NCBI GenBank assembly: GCA_016215605.1
Contig: JACRJB010000031.1
Coordinates: forward strand, 1-64,000
Reading direction: 5' to 3'
From: Rhodopseudomonas palustris
GTDB taxonomy: Bacteria > Pseudomonadota > Alphaproteobacteria > Rhizobiales > Xanthobacteraceae
Length of the DNA: 64,000 bases
The number at the start of each line of letters is the position of its first letter. Within the stretch, counting starts at the first letter, position 1. Made by a program: the position numbers and the translations under genes. Under the pieces are notes generated by a model. That model was given only the letters and a program-made list of their open reading frames with translations, searched no databases and was not told the origin of the DNA. This document shows positions 8,605-17,528 of this stretch, piece by piece.

Positions 8605-10626
8605 TCAGCCGGCCTGGGCGATCCGCGGCTCGGGCGCGGCGACGCCGGTCACGTGACGATATTGCGCGATCGGACAGGGCTTGCCGATCAGATAGCCCTG
8701 CACCTCACCGCAGCCGGCGCCGGTCAGAAACGCCAGCTGGCTTTCGGTCTCGACGCCTTCGGCGATCACCGGCAGATTCAGCCGGCGCGCCAGGCTGAGG
8801 ATCGCCTCGACGATCGCCGGGGAATCCGGATTGGTCTCGAGCTTGCGGGTGAACGCCTGATCGATCTTGATCTTGTCGAACGGAAACGACTGCAGATACG
8901 ACAGCGACGAATAGCCGGCGCCGAAATCGTCCATCGCGACGCGCACGCCGCGATTTTTGATCTGCCGGAGAATGCCGATGGCGCCGGCGAAATCGTCGAT
9001 CAGCACGCCCTCGGTGATCTCGACTTCGAGGCGCTTGGGGTCGAGCCCGGTTTCCAGCAGCACCTGCAGGATCAGCGCGGGCACGTCGAGCCGCCGGAAA
9101 TCGAGCGGCGACAGGTTGACGGCGATGGCCAGCGGCTTCGGCCAGGAGGCGGCTTCGCTGCAGGCGGTGCGGAGCACCCATTCGTCGATGGCGCCGATCA
9201 GCCCGATTTCCTCCGCGAGCGGAATGAAGACCGCCGGCGACACCATGCCGCGGACCGGATGACGCCAGCGCAGCAGGGCCTCGAAGCCGACGATCTCGCC
9301 CGCGGTGGTCGCCTGCGGCTGGTAGTGCAGTTCGAACTCGTCGTTCTGCAGCGCCAGCGCCAGTTCGCGCTGCAGGGCGCGCTTCTCGCGGATCTGCAGG
9401 TCCATCGCCGGCTCGAACACGCAGACGCTTCCGCGGCGTTCGGTCTTGGCGCGATACAGCGCGACGTCGGCATGCGCGATCAGCGTCTCGGCGTTGTCGC
9501 CGTCGCGCGGATAGACGCTGACGCCGGCGGTCGAGCCGACCCGGATCAGGTGGCCGTCGATATCGAATTCGACGTCGCAGAGCCGCAACACCTGGCTGCA
9601 GATCTCTTCCATGGCATCGGCGGCCTGATCCGGCGGCGTGACGATCGAAAATTCGTCACCGCCCGGCCGCGCCAGAAAGCCCCAATGGCAAGTCTCGGTC
9701 AGCAGCGCCGCCATCCTGGCGAGCACGGCGTCGCCGACCGACTGGCCGAACACGTCGTTGATTTCCTTGAACCGGTCGATGCCGAGCCGGACCACGGCGA
9801 AGCTAGCGCCGCGCTCGCGGGCGACCGACAGGCTGTGCACGATCCGCTGATTGAAGGCCGCGCGATTTGGCAAACCGGTGGCGATGTCGTGCAGCGTGAC
9901 GTAGGCGAAGCGCTGCTCCGCCATCTTGTAGTCGGTGACGTCCGTCTGCTTGTTGATCCAGCCGCCGTTCGGCAGCGGCCGGAGTTCGGTCTTGATATGA
10001 CGGCCGTCGCGTAGCTCGATGATGATTTCGGACGGCTCCCCGCTGGCGCTCGCGGCTTTGATCTCCGATAATTGTTCGATGTCCGCGAGCTGATTGCCGC
10101 AGCGCCGCAGGATCTCGATCAGTTCGTCGAGCCCCGCACCGGCGAGCGGCTGGCCGGGCGGGATCGCATAGATGTCGAGAAAGGCGTTGTTCCAGGCTTC
10201 CAGCCGACCATCCGGGCTGAACAGGCAGAAGCCGTGGGAGTCTTCCTGCACCATGGCGTCGAGCACCATGACGCGCTCGGCGAGCGCGCTGCGGACATTG
10301 TTGGTCCCTTTCGCGCCCGACCACACCGCCATGGCGACGGTCACCGTCATGCCGAGGATCGTCACGGTGACGATCGACAGCGCCGCATCGCGAACGGCCT
10401 GCTCTCCGGGAACGGCCAACAACAATCCGACGGTCGTGGCGCTGGCGAGACAGCACGCCGCCGCCACGCAGGCCGCGATCACCCAGCCCTTGCGCACCCG
10501 ACCCGAACTGATCCGGGTGAAGCGCAGCGCGCCGGCCGCAGCCATGCCGCCCAGCAAACACAGCGCCAGCCCGAGGGCGACGAGCTCGGTCTGTTGGCCG
10601 TCCCATGCGTGGAAGAGTTGAGGCAT
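8605..10626 (-). CDS. GGDEF-EAL c-di-GMP protein with membrane anchor
   Basis: The 673-residue protein has two N-terminal membrane helices (about residues 13-35 and 45-75) and a linker and PAS-like segment that includes FCLFSPDGRLEAWNN. A GGDEF domain follows (RPGGDEF near 321-327), then a full EAL domain. The EAL domain starts at GFEALLRWRHP (near 447) and continues with EITEGVL, DDFGAGYSSLSYLQ and KIDQAF. Catalytic residues look intact in both domains, so it could act as cyclase, phosphodiesterase or both; many such proteins are net phosphodiesterases. It is convergent with nothing and separate from the other c-di-GMP gene at 5.2-6.4 kb. The sensory input is unknown. Confidence 0.9.
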   Translation of the reverse strand: MPQLFHAWDGQQTELVALGLALCLLGGMAAAGALRFTRISSGRVRKGWVIAACVAAACCLASATTVGLLLAVPGEQAVRDAALSIVTVTILGMTVTVAMAVWSGAKGTNNVRSALAERVMVLDAMVQEDSHGFCLFSPDGRLEAWNNAFLDIYAIPPGQPLAGAGLDELIEILRRCGNQLADIEQLSEIKAASASGEPSEIIIELRDGRHIKTELRPLPNGGWINKQTDVTDYKMAEQRFAYVTLHDIATGLPNRAAFNQRIVHSLSVARERGASFAVVRLGIDRFKEINDVFGQSVGDAVLARMAALLTETCHWGFLARPGGDEFSIVTPPDQAADAMEEICSQVLRLCDVEFDIDGHLIRVGSTAGVSVYPRDGDNAETLIAHADVALYRAKTERRGSVCVFEPAMDLQIREKRALQRELALALQNDEFELHYQPQATTAGEIVGFEALLRWRHPVRGMVSPAVFIPLAEEIGLIGAIDEWVLRTACSEAASWPKPLAIAVNLSPLDFRRLDVPALILQVLLETGLDPKRLEVEITEGVLIDDFAGAIGILRQIKNRGVRVAMDDFGAGYSSLSYLQSFPFDKIKIDQAFTRKLETNPDSPAIVEAILSLARRLNLPVIAEGVETESQLAFLTGAGCGEVQGYLIGKPCPIAQYRHVTGVAAPEPRIAQAG

Positions 10627-10797
10627 GCCTGATCCAGATCAGCGAAGGTGCCTCACCATCCCACCGTAGTTTTGCCTATTGCTTAAAGATCGATTCGAAA
10701 GAGCGACCCAATCGCAAGTCACATCGCGCCAAATCGGCCCACGGGTTCATTATTGGTGAAATCAACCACTGATTCACCATCAGCAGCCGGGGAAATC

Positions 10798-13194
10798 CTA
10801 CACCGCCGTTTTCCGGTGCAGCACCGGCGCGCCGGTGACGAGGCTTTCGGCCGCATCGATGATCGCGTTGGCGTCGATGCCGTAGTGCCGGTACAGATCG
10901 GCGATGCTGCCGGTCTGGCCGAAATGTTCGACGCCGAGCGCTTCCATGCGATGGCCGCAGACCGCGCCGATCCAACCCAGCGTCGCCGGATGGCCGTCGA
11001 GCACGGTGACGATGCCGCAACTTCGCGGCAGCGGCGCGAGCAGCGTCTCGATGTGGCTCCTGCGCCGCGATCCGCGATGCGCCCGGCGCAGACGGCGCGC
11101 GGCGGTCCAGCCGGCGTGCAGCCGGTCAGCCGACGTGATCGCCAGCAAGCCGACGTCGCGGCGGCTGTCGCCGAGCAGACCGACGGCGGCGATCGCCTCG
11201 GGCGCCACCGCGCCGGTGTAGGCCACCACCAGCTCGCAATTCGGCCCCGGCTCGCGCAGCCAATAGGCGCCGTCGGCGATCGCCCTGGCGAGATCCGGCG
11301 TCATCATCCGCTGCGGCTGCTCGATCGTGCGCGTCGACAGCCGCAAGTGAACCGAGCCGCCGGCGCGCATGCCGTCGGATGCGTCGCCGCCTTCGACGTC
11401 GTCGCGCTGCATATGCGCGAAGCCCCAGCGCATGATCGCGGCCAGCTCATCGACGAAGGCCGGCTCGAACGACGCCAGCCCGTCCTGGGCGATGCCGATC
11501 AGTGGCGTCGCGATCGACTGATGCGCGCCGCCTTCCGGCGCCAGCGTGATCCCCGACGGCGTCGCCGCCACCATGAAGCGCGCGTCCTGATAGCAGGCGT
11601 AGTTCAGCGCATCGAGGCCGCGCTGGATGAAGGGATCGTACAGCGTCGCGACCGGCAGCAGCCGCTCGCCGTTGATCGAATGCGACAAACCCAGCGCCGA
11701 CATCAGGATGAACAGATTCATCTCGGCGATGCCGAGCTCGATGTGCTGGCCGTTGGGCGAGAAGTCCCAATTGAACGTCGTCGGAATTTTCTCGCTGCGG
11801 AACAGATCGGCCTTCTCGGCGCGCGCGAACAGGCCGCGGCGATTGACCCAGGCGCCGAGATTGGTCGACACCGTGACGTCGGGCGACGCGGTGACGATCC
11901 GCGATGCCAGCTCGCTGTCGCCCCGCGCCAGTTCGTTGAGGATCAGCCCGAAGCCCTGCTGGGTCGACATCTCCGCCGCCGGCTTGAACGCAAGTTGCTG
12001 CGGCACCTCGATCACCGGTGCGCTCAGCCGGCGCTCGCCGCCAGAATTGATCGGCGCGGCCTTCAGCAGCGCGTCGAGCGCGGCCGCATCCTGCGTCAGC
12101 CCCTCGAACCGGTCCCATTCGTGGCCGGGCCGGATGTTCTGCGCGGCGCGATAAGTTTCGATTTGCGTGGGCGTCATCAGCCCGGCGTGGTTGTCCTTGT
12201 GGCCCTGGAACGGCAGCCCGACGCCCTTGATGGTGTAGGCGATGAAGCAGACGGGGCGATCGTGGTCGATGGACTCGAACGCCTCCAGCATGCTCGCCAT
12301 GTCGTGGCCGCCGAGATTTGACATCAGCGCCAACAGTTCGTCGTCGCTGCGCGCATCGATCAGCCGCGACACCTCCGCCTGATCGCCGATCTCATCGTGC
12401 AGCCGCTTGCGGAACGCCGCCCCGCCCTGGAAGCACAAGGCCGCGTACATCTGGTTCGGGCAATTGTCGATCCAGTGCCGCAGCGCCTCGCCGCCGGGCT
12501 CGGCGAACGCCTGCTGCATCAGCCGGCCGTATTTCACGATGACGACGTCCCAGCCGAAATTGCGGAACATCGACTCGAACTTCTCCCACAGCCCCTCGCG
12601 CACCACCGCGTCGAGGCTCTGGCGATTGTAGTCGACCACCCACCAGGTGTTGCGCAGGCCGTGCTTCCAGCCTTCGAGCAGCGCCTCGAAGATGTTGCCC
12701 TCGTCCATCTCGGCGTCGCCGACCAGCGCGATCATCCGGCCTTCACGGCGATCCTTCATCCAGCCGTGCGCCGTGACGTAGTCCTGAACCAGTGACGAAA
12801 ACAGCGTCTGCGCCACGCCGAGCCCGACCGAACCGGTCGAAAAATCGACGTCGTCGACGTCCTTGGTCCGCGACGGATAGGATTGCGCGCCCTTGAAGCC
12901 GCGGAAATTCTCCAGCCGCGCCCGGCTCTGCCGCCCGAACAAATACTGAATGGCGTGGAAGATCGGGCTGGCATGCGGCTTCACCGCGACGCGGTCCTCC
13001 GGCCGCAGCACCGAGAAATACAAAGCGGACATGATGGTCGCGAGCGACGCCGACGACGCCTGATGGCCGCCGACCTTCAGGCCGTCGGCGTTGGGACGAA
13101 TGTGGTTGGCGTGGTGGATCGTCCAGGTCGAGAGCCACAACACCTTGCGCGACAAAGCGGTGAGTAGATCGAGACGTTGCTGGGTCTGCGGCAT
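10798..13194 (-). CDS. Thiamine-diphosphate enzyme, pyruvate-dehydrogenase-E1-like (transketolase fold)
   Basis: The 798-residue protein resembles homodimeric 2-oxoacid dehydrogenase E1 (AceE/MdeB type). It has HHANHIRPNADGLKVGGHQASS at the N-terminus and the ThDP motif GDAEMDEGN...WWVVDYNRQS. A pyrimidine-domain stretch (MNLFILMSALGLS) and a C-terminal transketolase domain follow. It is shorter than AceE (about 890) and has no E2/E3 genes nearby. ATG 13194 is preferred because AGGTG precedes it; GTG 13203 is an alternative. The divergent Lrp-type regulator gene resembles the mdeR-mdeB layout of Pseudomonas putida, where MdeB decarboxylates 2-oxobutyrate from methionine. That role is inference; generic annotation as transketolase would also be defensible. 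Confidence 0.8.
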   Translation of the reverse strand: MPQTQQRLDLLTALSRKVLWLSTWTIHHANHIRPNADGLKVGGHQASSASLATIMSALYFSVLRPEDRVAVKPHASPIFHAIQYLFGRQSRARLENFRGFKGAQSYPSRTKDVDDVDFSTGSVGLGVAQTLFSSLVQDYVTAHGWMKDRREGRMIALVGDAEMDEGNIFEALLEGWKHGLRNTWWVVDYNRQSLDAVVREGLWEKFESMFRNFGWDVVIVKYGRLMQQAFAEPGGEALRHWIDNCPNQMYAALCFQGGAAFRKRLHDEIGDQAEVSRLIDARSDDELLALMSNLGGHDMASMLEAFESIDHDRPVCFIAYTIKGVGLPFQGHKDNHAGLMTPTQIETYRAAQNIRPGHEWDRFEGLTQDAAALDALLKAAPINSGGERRLSAPVIEVPQQLAFKPAAEMSTQQGFGLILNELARGDSELASRIVTASPDVTVSTNLGAWVNRRGLFARAEKADLFRSEKIPTTFNWDFSPNGQHIELGIAEMNLFILMSALGLSHSINGERLLPVATLYDPFIQRGLDALNYACYQDARFMVAATPSGITLAPEGGAHQSIATPLIGIAQDGLASFEPAFVDELAAIMRWGFAHMQRDDVEGGDASDGMRAGGSVHLRLSTRTIEQPQRMMTPDLARAIADGAYWLREPGPNCELVVAYTGAVAPEAIAAVGLLGDSRRDVGLLAITSADRLHAGWTAARRLRRAHRGSRRRSHIETLLAPLPRSCGIVTVLDGHPATLGWIGAVCGHRMEALGVEHFGQTGSIADLYRHYGIDANAIIDAAESLVTGAPVLHRKTAV

Positions 13195-13279
13195 GGCGAT
13201 CACCTGAGGTACTGACGTCGAAGTCTACTCCCGAGCGCAAGGCGAGTTTTCTCAAATCCCGGCGACAAGTCGGCTCCGG

Positions 13280-13296
13280 TTGGGATATCCTCCCAA
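13280..13296. promoter_or_regulatory. Candidate operator (dyad) between the E1-like gene and the Lrp-type regulator
   Basis: TTGGGA (13280-13285) and TCCCAA (13291-13296) form a perfect 6-bp inverted repeat around a 5-base centre, 30 bases before the regulator's ATG. A second small dyad, GAGTTTTCTC, lies about 30 bases to the left. Lrp/AsnC proteins bind such short dyads in divergent promoters. Binding is inferred from position only. Confidence 0.4.
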
Positions 13297-13326
13297 TCTC
13301 GGCCACGGTACGGTGACTTCATCCCA

Positions 13327-13788
13327 ATGTCCGACCTCGACGCGATCGACCGCAAGATTCTCGCCGGCCTCCAGGCCGACGGCCGCATCACCATGCAGGA
13401 GCTCGCCGATCAGGTCGGCCTTTCGGTGTCGCCCTGCCACCGCCGCGTCAAGCTGCTGGAGAGTCGCGGCGTGATCACGCGCTACACCGCTCAGGTCGAT
13501 CAGAAGGCGATCGGGCTGCACGTCAGCGTGTTCATCTCGATCAAGCTGACGCGGCAGAAGGAGGAAGACCTCAACCGCTTCGCGCGGGCGATCTCGAAGT
13601 GGGACGAAGTGCTGGAATGCTATCTGATGACCGGCAACCGCGACTATCTGCTGCGCGTGGTCGCCGCCGACCTCGCCGCCTATGAGGCGTTCCTGAAGAA
13701 CAAGCTGACGCGGCTCGACGGCATCGCCTCGATCGAGTCGAGCTTCGCGCTCAGCCAGGTGAAATATTCGATCGCGCTGCCGGTGTAG
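13327..13788 (+). CDS. Lrp/AsnC-family transcriptional regulator
   Basis: The 153-residue protein has the family's usual length and layout. The N-terminal helix-turn-helix domain starts SDLDAIDRKILAGLQADGR, with ELADQVGLSVSPCHRRVK as the recognition region. The C-terminal RAM/ligand domain includes WDEVLECYLMTGNRDYLLRV. Such proteins sense amino acids or keto acids and often control a divergent gene, here the ThDP enzyme at 10798-13194. The spacing between the two starts is 132 bases and contains a dyad. The DinB-like gene follows 11 bases after the stop and is probably co-transcribed. Confidence 0.9.
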   Translation: MSDLDAIDRKILAGLQADGRITMQELADQVGLSVSPCHRRVKLLESRGVITRYTAQVDQKAIGLHVSVFISIKLTRQKEEDLNRFARAISKWDEVLECYLMTGNRDYLLRVVAADLAAYEAFLKNKLTRLDGIASIESSFALSQVKYSIALPV

Positions 13789-13799
13789 GAGACGCAACC

Positions 13800-14372
13800 A
13801 TGCCTGCCGATCTGGTCGAGACCTACCGGGCCTTCGCCTACAACAATGCCTGGGCGAACCACCGCCTGCTCGCCGCCTGCGCCAAACTCGACCAGGGAGC
13901 TTTCGAGGCGGCGCGGACCAGCTTCTTTCCGAGCCTGCAGCTGACGCTGAACCACAACTACACGATCGACCTGTTCTATATCGACGCGCTGGAAGGCGGA
14001 TCGATCGGACCGCGTGCCTGGGCGAAGGAGGTGCCGTATCCGTCGGTGGCCTCGCTGGCTCCGGCGCAGGCCGCGCTCGACCGGCGCCTGATCGCGATCT
14101 GCGACGCGCTGACTCCGGAGGCTCTGGGCCGGGACCTGCGGATCAACCGCCAGACCAGCGTCCAGATCGAGCGGCGGGATCGCCTGCTGATGCATCTGTT
14201 TCAGCACCAGATTCATCACCGCGGACAGGCGCACGCCATGCTGGCGGGCACCGGCGTCGCGCCGCCTCAGCTCGACGAGTTCTTCTCCGCGATGGATGCG
14301 CCGCTGCGGGCCGCCGAACTGGCCGAGCTCGGCTGGACCGAGGAGACGATCTGGGGAACGCCCTCTCCCTGA
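13800..14372 (+). CDS. DinB/YfiT-like four-helix metalloprotein
   Basis: The 190-residue protein carries the DinB-family pattern. It starts YRAFAYNNAWANHRLLAACAKL, has a first histidine in LTLNHNYTIDLFY (near residue 58), and a late HQIHHRGQAHAML motif that gives two more histidines. These three histidines form the divalent-metal site of the family. DinB-like proteins include mycothiol/bacillithiol-dependent enzymes and many of unknown role; glutathione is the likely thiol in this organism. GGAG lies about seven bases upstream of the ATG. The 11-base gap to the Lrp-type gene suggests one transcript. Confidence 0.85.
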   Translation: MPADLVETYRAFAYNNAWANHRLLAACAKLDQGAFEAARTSFFPSLQLTLNHNYTIDLFYIDALEGGSIGPRAWAKEVPYPSVASLAPAQAALDRRLIAICDALTPEALGRDLRINRQTSVQIERRDRLLMHLFQHQIHHRGQAHAMLAGTGVAPPQLDEFFSAMDAPLRAAELAELGWTEETIWGTPSP

Positions 14373-14398
14373 AGGTCGGACACCCGACCCGACCTGCC

Positions 14399-15346
14399 TC
14401 ACGGGCTCGGATACGGCTCCGCCGGCACCGGCGGCTGCTTGCGCCGCAGCCGTTCGCGATGCGCGGTGTAGATGCCGCTGGCGATGATCACCGCGGCGCC
14501 GACGAAGGTCCAAACATCGGGGATTTCGCCGAACATGCCGAAGCCGAGGAACGTCACCCAGACCAGCTGGCTGTAGGTGAACGGCGCCAGCACCGAGGCG
14601 TCGGCGTAGCGATAGGCCAGCACCACGATCCACTGCCCCATGGTCGAGGCGAGGCCGACCAGCACGCCGATCAGGATGTCGTGCCAGCTCGGCGTCACCC
14701 AGACGAACGGCACCATCGCGCTGAGCGCGATCAAGCCGACCAGCGCCGAAAACGTCATGGTGACCACGGCGCGGTCGGCGCCGCTGATCATCCGGGTCAG
14801 GATCAGCGTCACCGCCCAGCTCAGCGCCGACAGGATCGGAAAGATCGCGGCCGCGTTGAACGCCGCCGAACCCGGCCGGATCACGATCAGGACGCCGATC
14901 AACCCGACCGCGGTCGCGGCCCAGCGCCGGATGCCGATCGCCTCGCCGAGCAGGACGATCGACAGCGCCGTGACGAACAGCGGCGCCACGAACGACGTGG
15001 CCGACGCTTCGGCGATCGGCAGATACTGCAGTCCGGTGATGAACAGCACAGAGGAGCCCACCAGCGCCAGCGCCCGCAGCACCTGCAGTTTCGGCCGGGC
15101 CGAGCGCAGCGGCGACGCCGACGACGTCAGCATCACCGGCAGCATGATCAGCAGAAACACCAGGAAGCGGATCCAGCCGATCTCGATCGGCGGCAGCGTC
15201 TTGCCGAGATATTTCGCCATGGTGTCGGAACAGGCGAGAAACACGGTCGATGCGACGATCAGCGCGATGCCGCGCAGCGGATGATCGGCGTGGCGCGCGG
15301 TCAGGCGGCGGGTCGCGTCGTTCACGGATGGCGAGGTGATGGTCAC
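14399..15346 (-). CDS. EamA/DMT-family transporter
   Basis: The product is about 315 residues with ten hydrophobic segments in two EamA repeats: the first from GIALIVASTVFLACSD, the second from FPILSALSWAVTLILTRM. This is the normal form for drug/metabolite exporters of the inner membrane. The substrate is unknown. The start is uncertain. GTG at 15346 begins just before the first repeat; the frame stays open to a TTG at 15421, which would add 25 residues unlike a membrane protein. It lies downstream of and in the same direction as the aldo/keto reductase and dioxygenase genes and may be co-transcribed. Confidence 0.85.
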   Translation of the reverse strand: MTITSPSVNDATRRLTARHADHPLRGIALIVASTVFLACSDTMAKYLGKTLPPIEIGWIRFLVFLLIMLPVMLTSSASPLRSARPKLQVLRALALVGSSVLFITGLQYLPIAEASATSFVAPLFVTALSIVLLGEAIGIRRWAATAVGLIGVLIVIRPGSAAFNAAAIFPILSALSWAVTLILTRMISGADRAVVTMTFSALVGLIALSAMVPFVWVTPSWHDILIGVLVGLASTMGQWIVVLAYRYADASVLAPFTYSQLVWVTFLGFGMFGEIPDVWTFVGAAVIIASGIYTAHRERLRRKQPPVPAEPYPSP

Positions 15347-15497
15347 GGATCCAATGGCGCGGTGAAATGGGAAATCGGCCCAGGCCGCGTGCGGCGGACC
15401 ACTCAAGTAACAGCCCGACAAAACGATGTTCGCGGCCGCCGCGCAAGCGCGGAAATCAGGACTCGGCTATGCACCGGGCGAGACGCGCCCGGCCCGC

Positions 15498-16343
15498 CTA
15501 CAGCATCGGCAGACTGACTGGCTCCGGCCCGAGCGGAAACGCCTGATCGATCGCCGCGATCTCCTCGTCGGAGAGCCGCAGCGACCCGGCCGCGGCGTTG
15601 TCGGCCGCATGGGCGGTGTTCGCCGCCTTTGGGATCGCGAACAGCGACGGCCGACGGATCAGGAACGCCAGGGCCACCTGGCGCGGCGTCGCGCCGTGCG
15701 CGTCGGCCACCGTCTGCAGCAGCCGCCCCTCCGGGCTGCGCGGCGCCGGAAACTCGTCATGACCGAACGGGGAATAAGCGGTGACCGCGACGCCGTGCGC
15801 CTCGCACCACGGGATCACCGCGTGCTCGATCGCGCGTTCGCGCAGATGGTACAGCACCTGATTGCAGGCGATCTTGCCCGGCCCCGCCACCTTGAACAGT
15901 TCCCAGAGATCGCCGGCGTCGAAATTGCTCACACCCCAGCAGCGGATCTTGCCGTCAGCGACCAGTTCCTCGAACGCCGCCACCGTATCCGCCAGCCGAT
16001 ACTGCCCGCGCCAGTGCAGCAGATAGCAGTCGAGCCGGTCGGTCTTGAGCCGCTTCAGCGAGCGCTCGCAGGCCGTGATGGTGCCGCGCCGGGAGGCGTT
16101 GCTCGGCAGCACCTTGGAAACCAGAAACACGTCGTCGCGCCGGCCCGCGATGGCCTCGGCCACCAGCGGTTCGGCGTCGCCGTACATCTCGGCGGTGTCG
16201 ATATGCGTCATGCCGAGATCGAGGCCGCGCCGCAGCGCGGCGATCGCCGCCGTCCGGTCACCCCGGTCGATGTACCAGGTACCCTGCCCGATCGGCGCAA
16301 TCTCCGGCCCGCCCCGGCCGAATTTGCGCGTGTCCCCGCCCAC
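15498..16343 (-). CDS. Aldo/keto reductase
   Basis: The 281-residue protein is a single (beta/alpha)8 aldo/keto reductase with the catalytic tetrad visible in order: Asp in THIDTAEMYG, Tyr in AEMYG, Lys in FLVSKVLP and His in YLLHWRG. The cofactor-binding region AIPKAANTAHAADN is present near the C-terminus. It should reduce aldehydes or ketones with NADPH; the physiological substrate is unknown. It follows the intradiol dioxygenase gene by 15 bases on the same strand, so the two are probably one operon and may act on the same aromatic-derived intermediates. Confidence 0.9.
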   Translation of the reverse strand: MGGDTRKFGRGGPEIAPIGQGTWYIDRGDRTAAIAALRRGLDLGMTHIDTAEMYGDAEPLVAEAIAGRRDDVFLVSKVLPSNASRRGTITACERSLKRLKTDRLDCYLLHWRGQYRLADTVAAFEELVADGKIRCWGVSNFDAGDLWELFKVAGPGKIACNQVLYHLRERAIEHAVIPWCEAHGVAVTAYSPFGHDEFPAPRSPEGRLLQTVADAHGATPRQVALAFLIRRPSLFAIPKAANTAHAADNAAAGSLRLSDEEIAAIDQAFPLGPEPVSLPML

Positions 16344-16358
16344 TGTGCACTCCCGCGT

Positions 16359-17267
16359 TCACTCCGCGGCCGCCGCCATCATCGGCTTCGGCGCCGCGCC
16401 CCTGCCCGGCTTCAGCCGGAATTCATACGTCATCAAATGCCACGGTCCCGGCGCCGCGCGGCCATCCGGCATCGTCGCATCATTGCGCAATTCGATCGTC
16501 GAAATCAGGTCGTCCTTGACGCCGAACACGGCGTCGGTCTCGAGATATCTGTCGCCCTCGATGAACACATGGGTGATCAGCGGTTCGTAACCCGGCGCAT
16601 CGACCAGGAAATGCACATGCGCCGGCCGCATCGGGTGCCGCTGCGAGGCGAGGATCAGCTCGCCGACCGGGCCATCGATCGGGATCGGATAGCTGCACGG
16701 CAGAATGGTGCGGAAGGCGAACCGTCCGTCGTCATCGGTGATGAACCGCGCCCGCAGCGACGGGCCGGCCTCCGCGTAAGCCGGCTTCTGCGAGTCGTAG
16801 AAGCCCTCGTCGTCGGCGTGCCAGACGTCGATCGCCGCGGCCGCGAGCGGCTGGCCGGCGAGATCGGTGACACGGCCCTCGACATACATCCGTTCGCCCT
16901 CGACGCCCTCCGAAATGTCGGCGCCGTTCGGCATCGGCTTGTGCTCGCCGACATAGAACGGCCCGAGCACCGTGGTCTGGGTGGCGCCGTCGCGTTCGCG
17001 ATGATTGACCGCATCGACCAGCATCGAGACCCCGAGCACGTCGGACAGCAGGATGAATTCCTGCCGGCTCGGGCTGCATTTCTGCCCGGTCCGGGTCAGG
17101 AACTCGATCGCCTTCTGCCACTCCTCGAAGCTCAGCCCGGTGCGGCGAACGTAATCGTGCAGCGAGCGGACCAGTTCCCGCATCAGATGCTTCAGCCGCG
17201 GATCCGGCGTCTCGTCGAAGCTTGCGACGACCGCTTCGGTCAGTTCGGTCTCGTCGAATTGAGGCAT
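16359..17267 (-). CDS. Intradiol ring-cleavage dioxygenase, hydroxyquinol 1,2-dioxygenase-like
   Basis: The 302-residue protein has an N-terminal helical linker domain with QEFILLSDVLGVSMLVDAVNH, as in hydroxyquinol 1,2-dioxygenases, and a catalytic beta-sandwich. Non-haem Fe(III) ligands are visible: Tyr in DEGFYDSQ, Tyr in PCSYPIPIDGPVG, and two His in RHPMRPAHVHF. The conserved VFIEGDRYLETDAVFGVK follows. It would cleave hydroxyquinol or catechol between the hydroxyls to a maleylacetate or muconate product. Hydroxyquinol is favoured by the N-terminal domain but not proven. ATG 17267 starts the conserved region; a longer frame to 17423 is less likely. The aldo/keto reductase gene is downstream. 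Confidence 0.88.
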   Translation of the reverse strand: MPQFDETELTEAVVASFDETPDPRLKHLMRELVRSLHDYVRRTGLSFEEWQKAIEFLTRTGQKCSPSRQEFILLSDVLGVSMLVDAVNHRERDGATQTTVLGPFYVGEHKPMPNGADISEGVEGERMYVEGRVTDLAGQPLAAAAIDVWHADDEGFYDSQKPAYAEAGPSLRARFITDDDGRFAFRTILPCSYPIPIDGPVGELILASQRHPMRPAHVHFLVDAPGYEPLITHVFIEGDRYLETDAVFGVKDDLISTIELRNDATMPDGRAAPGPWHLMTYEFRLKPGRGAAPKPMMAAAAE

Positions 17268-17528
17268 ATTCCATTCCCGGTTGGCGACACGCGACGCTAC
17301 AACAGGCCTCCCCGCCTGATAAGCGCACCACTTGCAGACCGGCCTGCGCGGACCGTCATTGCGGGCCCCCCCGCTGATGTGCTCAAAATCGCACAGATTC
17401 CGGGTCGTGCCCGACGCGGCCACAATAGAACGACCGACGCTTTTCCGTTATCAGATTCGCGGAACCACGCGGCCGGCTCCCTGCGGCGCGTACGCCAACG
17501 GACCTTTTCTGCAACGATGGAGTGTCGA

